Source: an uncultured Clostridia bacterium
Lineage (GTDB): Bacteria > Bacillota > Clostridia > TANB77 > CAG-508
Reading direction: 5' to 3'
Length of the DNA: 32,419 nucleotides
Assembly: GCA_948630815.1 (NCBI GenBank)
Contig: CAPIEU010000012.1
Span: forward strand, 1 to 32,419
Under the pieces are notes generated by a model. The model searched no databases and was not told the DNA's origin. It was given only the letters and a program-made list of their open reading frames with translations. Positions 24,751-31,397 of the stretch are shown in pieces; positions within the stretch are counted from its first letter, which is position 1; each line of letters starts with the position of its first letter. The translations under genes were made by a program, and so were the position numbers.

Positions 24751-25356
24751 CTACCTCTTCTTTGCTTTACTTAATACTTTTGCAATTACTACTCCAGTCT
24801 TTGTAAATTCTGCATCCTTACTTATTAATTTTCGCTGATTCATTATAAATTCTTCTGCGTTAGAAACTAAAATCAAATTATCTAAATCAAAATTACTATG
24901 ATCACCATCAGCAAATATTACTTTATGACCTGCAGGTATTTTTCCATGTGCTTGTTCATAAATATATCGACCTTTAGGCATCCAATTTTTATGTAGTTGT
25001 CCATCTTGAACTTTTACTAATGTGGATCCATCTCGTTCATCTATTCTTTCACTACCTATTGGTCTATGATTTGCAGGTATATTCCCCTTCTTAAACATTG
25101 TTGCTTTACATTTTTCATATTGTTCTGGACTCATATACCCCTTTTTTCCTTTATTTGCTGGAATATGTCCCTTTGGAAATTGTCCTCCTACTATTCCGCT
25201 TCTAATACCTAATTTTGTTTTTTGATTAGAAATAGCATTCTCAGTTACATTTGTATTAAATTTTTCATTGAACCTCTGCGTTAGTTCTTTTAGTGTAATC
25301 CCCTTTACATTATCAATTAGGAACTGATGCTCTTCAGCTGAATATTTATGCACCAT
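24751..25356 (-). CDS. HNH endonuclease (homing-type)
   Basis: A 201-residue protein with an N-terminal helix-turn-helix-like region (K-Y-S-A-E-E-H-Q-F-L-I-D-N-V-K-G-I-T), a linker G-Q-F-P-K-G-H-I-P-A-N-K-G repeated in variant form, and an HNH_3 domain: G-R-Y-I-Y-E-Q-A-H-G-K-I-P-A-G-H-K-V-I-F, D-G-D-H-S-N-F-D-L-D-N-L. Start ATG 25356 has AGGAG 9 bases upstream. It is likely a free-standing homing endonuclease or nickase. Confidence 0.82.
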   Translation of the reverse strand: MVHKYSAEEHQFLIDNVKGITLKELTQRFNEKFNTNVTENAISNQKTKLGIRSGIVGGQFPKGHIPANKGKKGYMSPEQYEKCKATMFKKGNIPANHRPIGSERIDERDGSTLVKVQDGQLHKNWMPKGRYIYEQAHGKIPAGHKVIFADGDHSNFDLDNLILVSNAEEFIMNQRKLISKDAEFTKTGVVIAKVLSKAKKR

Positions 25357-25594
25357 CTTTCCCATCTCCTATTTGCAATATTTCTGGTATAGCTTCTTTA
25401 TTTCCGTATTCATCGTAGTGTTTTACTGCTTTTAATGCTAATTCTCCATTATTTATAATTGTCTGTGCTATATTAGCCATCGACTTTGCTCTTTCCCTTT
25501 CTTCCTGCAAGGCTTCTCCTTTTAAGCTTTCATCGTTTAATCTTTCTAATTCTTCAAATAAGTGATTATTAAGATCTACTAATTTATTTTTCAT
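25346..25594 (-). CDS. Phage early protein of unknown function
   Basis: An 82-residue helical protein (L-F-E-E-L-E-R-L-N-D, then E-R-E-R-A-K-S-M-A-N-I-A-Q-T-I-I-N-N) of a widespread Firmicutes and enterobacterial phage family without known role. It overlaps the HNH gene start. Confidence 0.65.
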   Translation of the reverse strand: MKNKLVDLNNHLFEELERLNDESLKGEALQEERERAKSMANIAQTIINNGELALKAVKHYDEYGNKEAIPEILQIGDGKDGA

Positions 25595-25784
25595 TTCTTC
25601 CTTTCATAACTTTTTTCCAAAATTCCATCATGTTTTCAAAAAACTCATTTATCCCATCTGCAATAGGTTCTGCAATATCTGTCATAAGTTCTACGAAACC
25701 ACTTAGAAACCATCCTAAAAAACGCAATATTAAATATATAGGTGTCATTAAAATAACAAAAATTATAAATAAAAATCTTCTCAT
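25584..25784 (-). CDS. Small membrane protein
   Basis: A 66-residue protein with one hydrophobic helix (F-L-F-I-I-F-V-I-L-M-T-P-I-Y-L-I-L-R-F-L-G-W-F-L) and an acidic amphipathic C-terminus. AGGAGAAG is upstream. The role is unknown. Confidence 0.6.
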   Translation of the reverse strand: MRRFLFIIFVILMTPIYLILRFLGWFLSGFVELMTDIAEPIADGINEFFENMMEFWKKVMKGRNEK

Positions 25785-26188
25785 CTTTTATCTTCTCCTT
25801 TTTGTATTTGATAACAAGCCTCTCGTAATTCTTTATAGATTTCTTGTGTTGTCCATTTCTTTCCACCTATTCTAAATTCCATTGGTACTAATTCCTCAAT
25901 TCCCATATAATCTCCATAATGTCCATAATCCCAGCCTATAAACCATCCATCTATTTTTTGATTATTTTCAATAGTTATAGAGTCATTTATATATGTAATT
26001 CCTCCATGTACATCTACTTCTTGATATATTTTCTCATCAGTTTTTCCATATAATTTATGACCTTTTGGAATCTTTATATATGCTGTTGGATGTGTTCCTA
26101 AATTCATAATGTAATACAACAATCCAAAGCAAAAACCTGTGTCCAATACTTCACTTTTAAACTGTGATTGATATTTCATTTCTTTCAC
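25781..26188 (-). CDS. Conserved phage early protein
   Basis: A 135-residue protein with the motif G-W-F-I-G-W-D-Y-G-H-Y-G-D-Y after a V-D-V-H-G-G-I-T-Y segment, a pattern common in Firmicutes prophage early regions, of unknown function. It starts at GTG 26188 with GAGGTG seven bases upstream and overlaps the next gene by 4 bases. Confidence 0.65.
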   Translation of the reverse strand: MKEMKYQSQFKSEVLDTGFCFGLLYYIMNLGTHPTAYIKIPKGHKLYGKTDEKIYQEVDVHGGITYINDSITIENNQKIDGWFIGWDYGHYGDYMGIEELVPMEFRIGGKKWTTQEIYKELREACYQIQKGEDKR

Positions 26189-26200
26189 TTTTTATCACCT

Positions 26201-26611
26201 CTAATATTCTTCAACTTTTATGTAGATTCTTGGTGCTTTATCATATTTCTTTTCAATCTCTAATTTAGTAACCTGTGTATCATCATTGAATGCAAACTTA
26301 TTCATCGCATCTAATACAATTTTTATAATATTATCTGCATCAGGTTTTTTAGTAGGACTTATATTCCCCTGCAGCATTTCCGCTTCTTTCTTTTTACTTG
26401 TACTTTTAGGAATTCCAAAATAAGCTATGATTGTTACTTTTACTCTTGTTTCAATTGGTGTAAAGTTAGGATATTCTCTTATGAACCATTGTCTTAAAGA
26501 ATATTCATAAAGTTTCGTATTTGTTGGTGTGTATGCTCTTCCTATTCTTGTGTTCATTCTAGGTCTTGCTTTTCCTACTGGTTCTCCTATCATTTCAAAT
26601 TCATAAACCAT
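26201..26611 (-). CDS. RusA-like Holliday junction resolvase
   Basis: A 136-residue protein with the RusA family features: G-x-P-V-G-K-A-R-P-R near the N-terminus and the metal-binding block K-P-D-A-D-N-I-I-K-I-V-L-D-A-M-N followed by F-N-D-D-T-Q-V. It cuts four-way junctions during replication or recombination. ATG 26611 has AGGAGG eight bases upstream. Confidence 0.88.
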   Translation of the reverse strand: MVYEFEMIGEPVGKARPRMNTRIGRAYTPTNTKLYEYSLRQWFIREYPNFTPIETRVKVTIIAYFGIPKSTSKKKEAEMLQGNISPTKKPDADNIIKIVLDAMNKFAFNDDTQVTKLEIEKKYDKAPRIYIKVEEY

Positions 26612-26627
26612 TTTCTGCACCTCCTAT

Positions 26628-27340
26628 TTAAAATAATTTCATAAATTGTTCTTTTGCTTTATCAACTACTACTCCGCTTCTTATTATTCTTTTTTATTTG
26701 TTTTAGTAGTGCTATATATTTCAAGTAGTAATTTGGTAAGTATAATCTCATATTCTCTAGCTCTTTTCTATTTTTATTGGCACAACACCAGCAACTTACC
26801 CTATCTAATATTCCATATAGCATCTTTCCATCTTCTCTCCATTCAAAGCCTTTTTTATAGCAGTAGTTCAAACAATCTTTTTCATTCATTCCGCCAGTCA
26901 ACAAGTGGTAATAACTTATGTTCATTTCTTTCTTTTTCTATTCTTTTGGTTTCATCTGCAGCTATTCCTATATATTCTTTATAGTCTTGTCCATATTGTT
27001 GTTTTAAATATTTAGATATTGTTATATTCTTCTCTGTGGTTCCCCATCTGCAACGACCGCCACACAAACCATAGCCATATTGAATACTACCATCTCTTTT
27101 ATGTACTTCTATATCTAACATTTTATGTAAGAATGGAATTTTAGGATGTAGTTCTGTATATTTAATCTTTTTACTTTCTAACATTTCTTTAACTCTATCT
27201 CGTGTATCATAAATAGATTTGAATTCCATACCAGTATCATAAAAAACAACTTCATCCAATTTGCAATCTTTCTCCATAAGAAGCAATAGCATTGCTAGAC
27301 TATCTTTTCCAAAACTTACACTTGCTATATACTTGTCCAT
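26628..27340 (-). CDS. PAPS reductase-like PP-loop protein, one gene with two +1 shifts at CGG
   Basis: The protein starts MDKYIASVSFGKDS; S-F-G-K-D-S (9-14) is the PP-loop that binds ATP or PAPS. It runs through F-Y-D-T-G-M-E-F and C-G-G-R-C-R-W-G to L-P-L-V-D-W, then TGG CGG AAT. Read as C|GGA it becomes P-L-V-D-W-G-M-N-E-K-D-C, the standard family motif (P-L-x-x-W-G-M-T/N-E), and continues to S-C-W-C-C. At AAG AAG CGG AGT a second shift gives G-V-V-V-D-K-A-K-E-Q-F and a stop at 26628. The total is 236 residues. Phage members of this family are often linked to DNA modification or defence; the substrate is not known. Confidence 0.88.
26674..26676 (-). other. +1 recoding site: AAG C|GGA GTA near end of PAPS reductase-like gene
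   Basis: Frame 0 ends within four codons of the CGG. The +1 frame adds 15 residues. The C-terminal tail is the least conserved part, so this site is weaker evidence than the upstream one. Confidence 0.7.
26891..26893 (-). other. +1 recoding site: TGG C|GGA ATG in PAPS reductase-like gene
   Basis: The Gly restores the conserved W-G-M of this family. Frame 0 stops three codons after the CGG. Confidence 0.88.
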
Positions 27341-27351
27341 GTACTCACTTC

Positions 27352-27621
27352 CTATTCTTTTGGCATATAATATACTTTTGGCACATCGTAAAATGTTATT
27401 TGCCCTGTTTCCCTACTTTGTGTTCTTATAACTCTCTTAAATTCTCTTGCAATTTCTATCAATATTTCTTTTGCTCTTGCTTCTGTTGTATATCCTCCAA
27501 AAGTTCCACTACTCACAGATTTTATTTCAAATTGTAATTCTTCATCAGTATCAGAATTTCTCTGTATATATAATTCCAACTTTTGTGTTGTTTTCGTTCT
27601 ATCTTGACTAACTATTAACAT
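27352..27621 (-). CDS. Unknown phage early protein
   Basis: An 89-residue protein of a common phage type beginning M-L-I-V-S-Q-D-R-T and containing G-G-Y-T-T-E-A-R-A-K-E-I-L-I-E-I. The fold is probably beta-rich. The function is unknown. Confidence 0.65.
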   Translation of the reverse strand: MLIVSQDRTKTTQKLELYIQRNSDTDEELQFEIKSVSSGTFGGYTTEARAKEILIEIAREFKRVIRTQSRETGQITFYDVPKVYYMPKE

Positions 27622-27622
27622 T

Positions 27623-28189
27623 TTAATCCCCTTCTTCTAAACTTTCGTCATATTCATAATTTTCGTTATAACAATGATCCTTTAAAGTTGTATTTGATAT
27701 TTCACAAGCTAGATCAAATGCTTCTGGACTTCCACCTTCTAGCGTTCCACCTATTACTTTAGTATCTTGTATAGTAATGTGTCCTACATTGTATCCAAAA
27801 TCCTCATCGCACCAATAATAATCAATAATTACTGTTGGAAATATAAATCCTAATTTAGAAATTAATTCAGGAACTCCTGACCATGCGGTTTCAAAAAATA
27901 TAGTATCTTCTTTTGCTTCTGGTGGATTAAAATAATAACTCTTTTCTGCTTTTATAGCATTCCATTTTGTTCCCCAATTTTTTCTGCACCATTCTAACCA
28001 GCAATTATCCTTTCCATATTTTTCTTCATCTTCTTTACTTAAACCTTTGTTATATACCCATTTTGGCATTGGTGTAATTTTATTAAAATCCATGCAAAAA
28101 CCATCATCAGATTTTATGAAATTCAAAAGTTCTTTGACCTTTTGTTTGTCTCCTTGTACTTTCAATTTGTTTACCACATAATTTGGCAT
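27623..28189 (-). CDS. DUF1281-like (ferredoxin-fold) phage protein
   Basis: A 188-residue protein, MPNYVVNKLKVQGDKQKVKELLNFI, with F-N-K-I-T-P-M-P, then W-G-T-K-W-N-A and F-E-T-A-W-S-G-V-P-E-L-I. These are hallmarks of the YubB/DUF1281 family carried by plasmids and phages. The function is unknown. Confidence 0.8.
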   Translation of the reverse strand: MPNYVVNKLKVQGDKQKVKELLNFIKSDDGFCMDFNKITPMPKWVYNKGLSKEDEEKYGKDNCWLEWCRKNWGTKWNAIKAEKSYYFNPPEAKEDTIFFETAWSGVPELISKLGFIFPTVIIDYYWCDEDFGYNVGHITIQDTKVIGGTLEGGSPEAFDLACEISNTTLKDHCYNENYEYDESLEEGD

Positions 28190-28191
28190 TT

Positions 28192-28626
28192 CTATTCCTC
28201 CCCTTCTTTATCTTGTTTAATTTCTTTCATTTTGCTTACTTTCAAATCCTCTAATACTCTTGTTTTATATATTCTTGTATTCCAATTTTCTCTTAATCGC
28301 CTTATATTTTTCAGTAAGTTTATTAAATCTCCTGTAATTAGCTTGTTGTTATATTTGTCAGAAAAACCTTTAATTGTTGAAATAAACTCTAATTTGTCCT
28401 TAATTTCTCTGCGTTTTTTTCTTGTTTTCTTTAATCTTCCAGCCACCTTTGCTAATTCAAAAGCATTCAAGTTACTTAATTCAATCTCGTGTAATAGATC
28501 ATCTTGTTCTAATTCCTTTGTTCTTAGTTCGTTTTTTAGATTTGAATTCGTCCTTTCTATATTTGTGAAAAAATAATTCATTTCTTCAACAAATTTCTCT
28601 ATTTCATCTATGTTATCAATTTGCAT
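28192..28626 (-). CDS. Unknown coiled-coil early protein
   Basis: A 144-residue protein, nearly all helix, with N-A-F-E-L-A-K-V-A-G-R-L-K-K-T-R-K-K-R-R-E-I-K-D-K-L, a pattern seen in a widespread phage family of unknown role. ATG 28626 is preferred (GAGGTGG just upstream) over the longer TTG form. The start overlaps the preceding zinc-ribbon gene. Confidence 0.65.
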   Translation of the reverse strand: MQIDNIDEIEKFVEEMNYFFTNIERTNSNLKNELRTKELEQDDLLHEIELSNLNAFELAKVAGRLKKTRKKRREIKDKLEFISTIKGFSDKYNNKLITGDLINLLKNIRRLRENWNTRIYKTRVLEDLKVSKMKEIKQDKEGEE

Positions 28627-28909
28627 TTTCCACCTCTTCAAATTCTTTTAATGCTGGTCTTAAACACTTATTGCATAATGCTAATTTTAGTTCTCCTCTT
28701 TTTGTAACTGTATGTGGTATCGTTGCAACTCCACCAGCCATTTCTTGTTTTTTCTTTAGGATTTTTATTTCTTCTCCGCAATAATCACAAATGTAGTAAT
28801 CATATAATTTTACTTTTTTGTAATTTACTAGGTGGCTTGCATCTGGTTTTGGCTTCATTTTTTGGTATATTGGTACTGTTGTTCTTCCTGATAATCCTGC
28901 AAATTTCAT
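28616..28909 (-). CDS. Zinc-ribbon early protein
   Basis: A 97-residue protein with C-D-Y-C-G-E-E-I and C-N-K-C-L spaced about 35 residues apart, a likely zinc ribbon. It lies directly downstream of the replication initiator. The function is unknown. Confidence 0.65.
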   Translation of the reverse strand: MKFAGLSGRTTVPIYQKMKPKPDASHLVNYKKVKLYDYYICDYCGEEIKILKKKQEMAGGVATIPHTVTKRGELKLALCNKCLRPALKEFEEVENAN

Positions 28910-28916
28910 TATTTCT

Positions 28917-29670
28917 TTACCTCCATTTCTCCTTTTCCATTTCTTCGTGCAAGCACACTATAAAATAACTAATAACCTCTTCTAGTCGATATTCTGGTTT
29001 TTCCATTATGTATTTTTTGGTTTTGTAATATTTTAGTGTGAATTTATCTCTTTTGAGATTATTCAAATAAACTCTATGTGGACTTAAATATATTTCCTTT
29101 AATGCCCAAAACATTATTTTTTCATCTAGTACCCTCTCCTCTGGCATAAGCTTATATATTTCACTGGTACTACAATACATTTCTAGCCTTTTCAATAGTG
29201 TTATTAGTGGTTCCTTGTCCTTTTGTTTTAGTCCGATTTCTTTTCCGCTTCCCTCTTCATAAATATAATTAAATAATAAGTTTAGTTTAGTTATAATGTA
29301 TTCGTTTGCCTGTTCTTCCGCTTGTGCGTTCGGTTGTGCGTTCGGTTGTTCTTCCGCTTGTTCAAAATATAATTTTTTTATTGAATATGTAGATGCATCG
29401 TTTTGATTTACTCCGCTTCTTATATAAAATATAATCATTGTTTATTAATTCATTTCTTGCCCTTTGTAAAGAAGAAATATTCAACTTCTTTACTTTGCTC
29501 ATTAGAATAGTATTTGTTACTTTAAACTCACTAAGCCATTCAGTCTTACGAGCTATCTCTAGTAATACTAAATATATTGAAATAGCATTTGCAGAGAGTG
29601 GCTTGTAGTCTAATGTAGAATAGAATTCAGGGAGCTGTTTTTCTAGATCAATTTTATTTTTCCTATTCAC
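28917..29670 (-). CDS. Replication initiator-like protein, one gene with a +1 shift at CGG
   Basis: Residues 1-85 are a winged-helix domain (L-S-A-N-A-I-S-I-Y-L-V-L-L-E-I-A, then L-Q-R-A-R-N-E-L-I-N-N-D-Y-I-L-Y-K-K) of the type that begins Firmicutes phage replication proteins. At TAT AAG AAG CGG AGT frame 0 runs 17 residues of basic peptide. The +1 frame gives Y-K-K-G-V-N-Q-N-D-A-S-T-Y-S-I, the expected wing strand, then an E-Q-P-N-A-Q repeat linker and a 120-residue helical C-terminal domain. The total is 250 residues from GTG 29670. The C-terminal frame alone would lack the DNA-binding domain and has no ribosome binding site. Confidence 0.82.
29413..29415 (-). other. +1 recoding site: AAG C|GGA GTA in replication initiator
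   Basis: The sequence of the site (AAG AAG C|GGA GTA) is the same as at 26676. The Gly completes the winged-helix wing turn. Confidence 0.85.
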
Positions 29671-29712
29671 ATACTTTTACACTCCTTCCTTTGTAATTCT
29701 TGACAATAAAAC

Positions 29713-29736
29713 ATATATTTGATAAAATAAATATAT
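29713..29736. repeat. AT-rich dyad upstream of the replication initiator
   Basis: ATATATTT-GATAAAAT-AAATATAT is a perfect inverted repeat with 8-base arms and an 8-base spacer, in the 98-base gap before the initiator gene. It could be a regulator or initiator binding site. AT-rich chance symmetry is also possible. Confidence 0.35.
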
Positions 29737-29768
29737 GGGTATTTCTTAAATACTCTAAAGAGTAGAGT

Positions 29769-30077
29769 TTATGTGTCTTGGTCGATATAAAAATTCTTCT
29801 CTTTTTTATTTTGTATAATTCCTCCAGTTAATTGTTCCAATGTCTCCATAATTATTCCTACGATCACTTCCAATATATTGGATTGACTAGCCTGTATATT
29901 GTTTTCTGCAACATACTTTATGTTTTGTAAATTTTCTATATGATTTATTCTTTCTTGCAATAATTGATCTTCTAATTCTTTTACACGATTTTCTAAATAA
30001 ACTAACCTTACACCTTGTCTAGCTATCATTTCGCCGTATGTACTATCCTTTGTACAGTTTTCTAAATGTTTAGCCAT
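29769..30077 (-). CDS. Unknown coiled-coil early protein
   Basis: A 102-residue protein with a long coiled coil (R-L-V-Y-L-E-N-R-V-K-E-L-E-D-Q-L-L-Q) and a C-terminal amphipathic region. GGAGG is upstream. The function is unknown. Confidence 0.6.
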   Translation of the reverse strand: MAKHLENCTKDSTYGEMIARQGVRLVYLENRVKELEDQLLQERINHIENLQNIKYVAENNIQASQSNILEVIVGIIMETLEQLTGGIIQNKKEKNFYIDQDT

Positions 30078-30168
30078 TATAGTTTCCTCCTAATTTTTTC
30101 AATTTATATTTCATTATTGCTAAGGTAACAATGTGCCAGTAATAGCATTTATCTAATTTGTTTGGCAT
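30070..30168 (-). CDS. Small early protein (32 residues)
   Basis: The frame starts at ATG 30168 behind GAGGAAGC and reads M-P-N-K-L-D-K-C-Y-Y-W-H-I-V-T-L-A. It overlaps the previous gene end and the next gene start, a typical coupled microgene. The function is unknown. Confidence 0.5.
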   Translation of the reverse strand: MPNKLDKCYYWHIVTLAIMKYKLKKLGGNYNG

Positions 30169-30464
30169 TTTGCTTCCTCCTCTTCTTTTGAAACAACTAA
30201 TTTTTTCACATCTTCTAATAAGTAATTCAAACCTTGTTCAGCAGTCGATTCCATTAGATTTATTTTTTCTTTTACAATATATGCAAGCCTTTTTTCCTCT
30301 TCTCCATCTTCTTCTAAAAATGTATATACTCTTATATCTAATTCCATCGAATTATATTGCTTTATTGATTTTGTAATTTCTGCTTTTGTCCAATATCTAT
30401 CAATTTTGCTTAATAGAGCATATAAACTTGTTATTTTTTCTAAAATACTATCTTTTAATTCCAT
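30153..30464 (-). CDS. Unknown acidic helical early protein
   Basis: A 103-residue protein, MELKDSILEKITSLYALLSKIDRYWTKAEI, helical, with an E-E-D-G-E-E-E-K acidic loop. GGAGG is upstream. The family is not recognised. Confidence 0.6.
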   Translation of the reverse strand: MELKDSILEKITSLYALLSKIDRYWTKAEITKSIKQYNSMELDIRVYTFLEEDGEEEKRLAYIVKEKINLMESTAEQGLNYLLEDVKKLVVSKEEEEAKCQTN

Positions 30465-30706
30465 TTCTGTTTTCCTCCATTTTTCTTTTTAATTTTTTTA
30501 TTTTCTTCGCTTTCTTCATAAATTGTTTCTATAATAAGAATAATAACTAAAGCAAATATTGGTAATAAATACTCTCCGCCAACTGCATCATAACCTCTTG
30601 TTGCTGTAGCATATTTTATCGCTATTGGTGTTACTATAATTGTTGCTATGATTACTAATATTTCGATTACTCTAACTATAAATTTCTTTTTATCTGATAT
30701 TTTCAA
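30455..30706 (-). CDS. Small two-helix membrane protein
   Basis: An 83-residue protein with two hydrophobic helices (V-I-E-I-L-V-I-I-A-T-I-I-V-T-P-I-A-I and L-P-I-F-A-L-V-I-I-L-I-I) and a basic tail. It begins at TTG 30706 behind AGGAG and overlaps the upstream HTH gene. The function is unknown; possibly superinfection exclusion, by position only. Confidence 0.6.
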   Translation of the reverse strand: MKISDKKKFIVRVIEILVIIATIIVTPIAIKYATATRGYDAVGGEYLLPIFALVIILIIETIYEESEENKKIKKKNGGKQKWN

Positions 30707-30923
30707 CTTTCTTCACTCCTTCCAATTCTTTGATATTATCTAGATCTGTTAGGTCTTGTCCTTCATATCTTGATAAAAATTCTAATAATGAAGATCTCCT
30801 AATTTTGAAGCTTCCTAATTTTAATGCTGGTAATAATCCTTTATTTATTAAGTCATATATGTAATTAGGGTTAGTTTTTAATAGCTTAGCTGTTTCGGCT
30901 ACAGTATACAAAATATCTTCCAT
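30690..30923 (-). CDS. Excisionase-like helix-turn-helix protein
   Basis: A 77-residue protein of the MerR-like HTH_17 type: Y-T-V-A-E-T-A-K-L-L-K-T-N-P-N-Y-I-Y-D-L-I-N-K-G-L-L-P, then the wing F-K-I-R-R-S-S-L-L-E-F-L. Such proteins act as excisionases or DNA-bending regulators. ATG 30923 has AAGGAGG upstream. A start further upstream (30959) is rejected, partly because it would put a CGG as second codon. Confidence 0.78.
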   Translation of the reverse strand: MEDILYTVAETAKLLKTNPNYIYDLINKGLLPALKLGSFKIRRSSLLEFLSRYEGQDLTDLDNIKELEGVKKVENIR

Positions 30924-30942
30924 CAAAATTTCCTCCTTGTTT

Positions 30943-30958
30943 TGTGTGACGTTCCGCA
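30943..30958 (-). repeat. 16-bp repeat TGCGGAACGTCACACA, copy 1
   Basis: An identical 16-mer occurs in opposite orientation at 32390-32405. This copy is in the 5' leader of the excisionase-like gene. It is GC-richer than its surroundings. It could be an integrase/excisionase arm-type site or a regulator site. Confidence 0.5.
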
Positions 30959-31000
30959 TTTTTTAAATTTTTCATAAATTTACTCCTTTTTTATTGTTTT

Positions 31001-31017
31001 GCTGAATTTTATTCAGT
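31001..31017. promoter_or_regulatory. Operator copy, at the end of the Cro-like gene
   Basis: CTGAAT-TTT-ATTCAG with near-perfect dyad symmetry, the same element as at 31245. It overlaps the stop of the DUF739 gene. Confidence 0.65.
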
Positions 31018-31224
31018 TTTTTCTTCAAAAAAATAACTATAAATATCTTCTTTTTGTATGTCTAGTACTTTTACAGCTTTTTTTATTTCTTCTGTATTGA
31101 AGAAAGTTATTCCTTTTAATTTTCCACTAAAAGTTGGTGCTGCCATTCCTATTAAATTTGCAAATTCTTTTTCAGAGTAATTTTTTTCTTTAATTCTTCC
31201 ACGTAATTTTGAAAAATCTAACAT
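31009..31224 (-). CDS. Cro-like repressor (DUF739)
   Basis: A 71-residue protein, MLDFSKLRGRIKEKNYSEKEFANLIGMAAPTFSGKL, matching the DUF739 helix-turn-helix family, in which F-x-K-L-R-G-x-I-x-E is diagnostic. It faces the repressor gene across shared operators and starts the early operon. AAGGAGG is upstream. Confidence 0.85.
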   Translation of the reverse strand: MLDFSKLRGRIKEKNYSEKEFANLIGMAAPTFSGKLKGITFFNTEEIKKAVKVLDIQKEDIYSYFFEEKTE

Positions 31225-31244
31225 TTTATTTCCTCCTTTCTTTT

Positions 31245-31261
31245 ACTGAATTTTATTCAGT
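31245..31261. promoter_or_regulatory. Operator, perfect palindrome
   Basis: ACTGAAT-TTT-ATTCAGT: 7-base arms, 3-base centre. It lies between the early promoter and the Cro-like gene start and is likely bound by the repressor and/or the DUF739 protein. Confidence 0.75.
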
Positions 31262-31265
31262 TTTC

Positions 31266-31297
31266 ATTATAATATATTAACGTTTTTGTTTTGTCAA
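31266..31297 (-). promoter_or_regulatory. Early (Cro-side) promoter
   Basis: The minus strand has TTGACA (31297-31292) and TATAAT (31271-31266). The 20-base spacing is long; an overlapping TATATT box gives a 15-base spacing. Operators flank it on both sides, consistent with repression in the lysogen. Confidence 0.6.
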
Positions 31298-31304
31298 TAC
31301 TTTT

Positions 31305-31321
31305 TTTGAATTTTATTCAGT
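31305..31321. promoter_or_regulatory. Operator, half-conserved
   Basis: TTTGAAT-TTT-ATTCAGT: the right arm is identical to the other operators and the left arm differs at two bases. It lies just upstream of the -35 of the early promoter. Confidence 0.6.
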
Positions 31322-31347
31322 TTTTTTTTATTTTTGTTTAGGTTTTA

Positions 31348-31376
31348 TTGACTTTTATTAAGTTTTTCATTATAAT
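31348..31376 (+). promoter_or_regulatory. Repressor promoter
   Basis: TTGACT (31348-31353), a 17-base spacer and TATAAT (31371-31376), followed by AGGAGG and the repressor start. This is close to the sigma-A consensus. Confidence 0.75.
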
Positions 31377-31397
31377 ATTGTTTAGGAGGTGCATACT

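Noticed and set aside
60..29415. Sequencing or assembly errors as the cause of the nine frameshifts
   Set aside because: All nine share C before a Gly codon and the same +1 direction. No other unexplained frameshift is seen, even at long A/T homopolymers where errors concentrate. Raw reads should still be checked.
60..29420. A mobile 7-base insertion AAGCGGA disrupting several genes
   Set aside because: Four of the nine sites contain AAGCGGA and removing it restores frame, but the other five have different bases before CGG, and two have CGGT. A one-base skip at CGG explains all nine.
30690..30959. Upstream start of the excisionase-like gene (ATG CGG AAC)
   Set aside because: ATG 30923 has an ideal AAGGAGG site, and the upstream start would use the 16-bp repeat as coding sequence and include an in-frame CGG without a useful shift.
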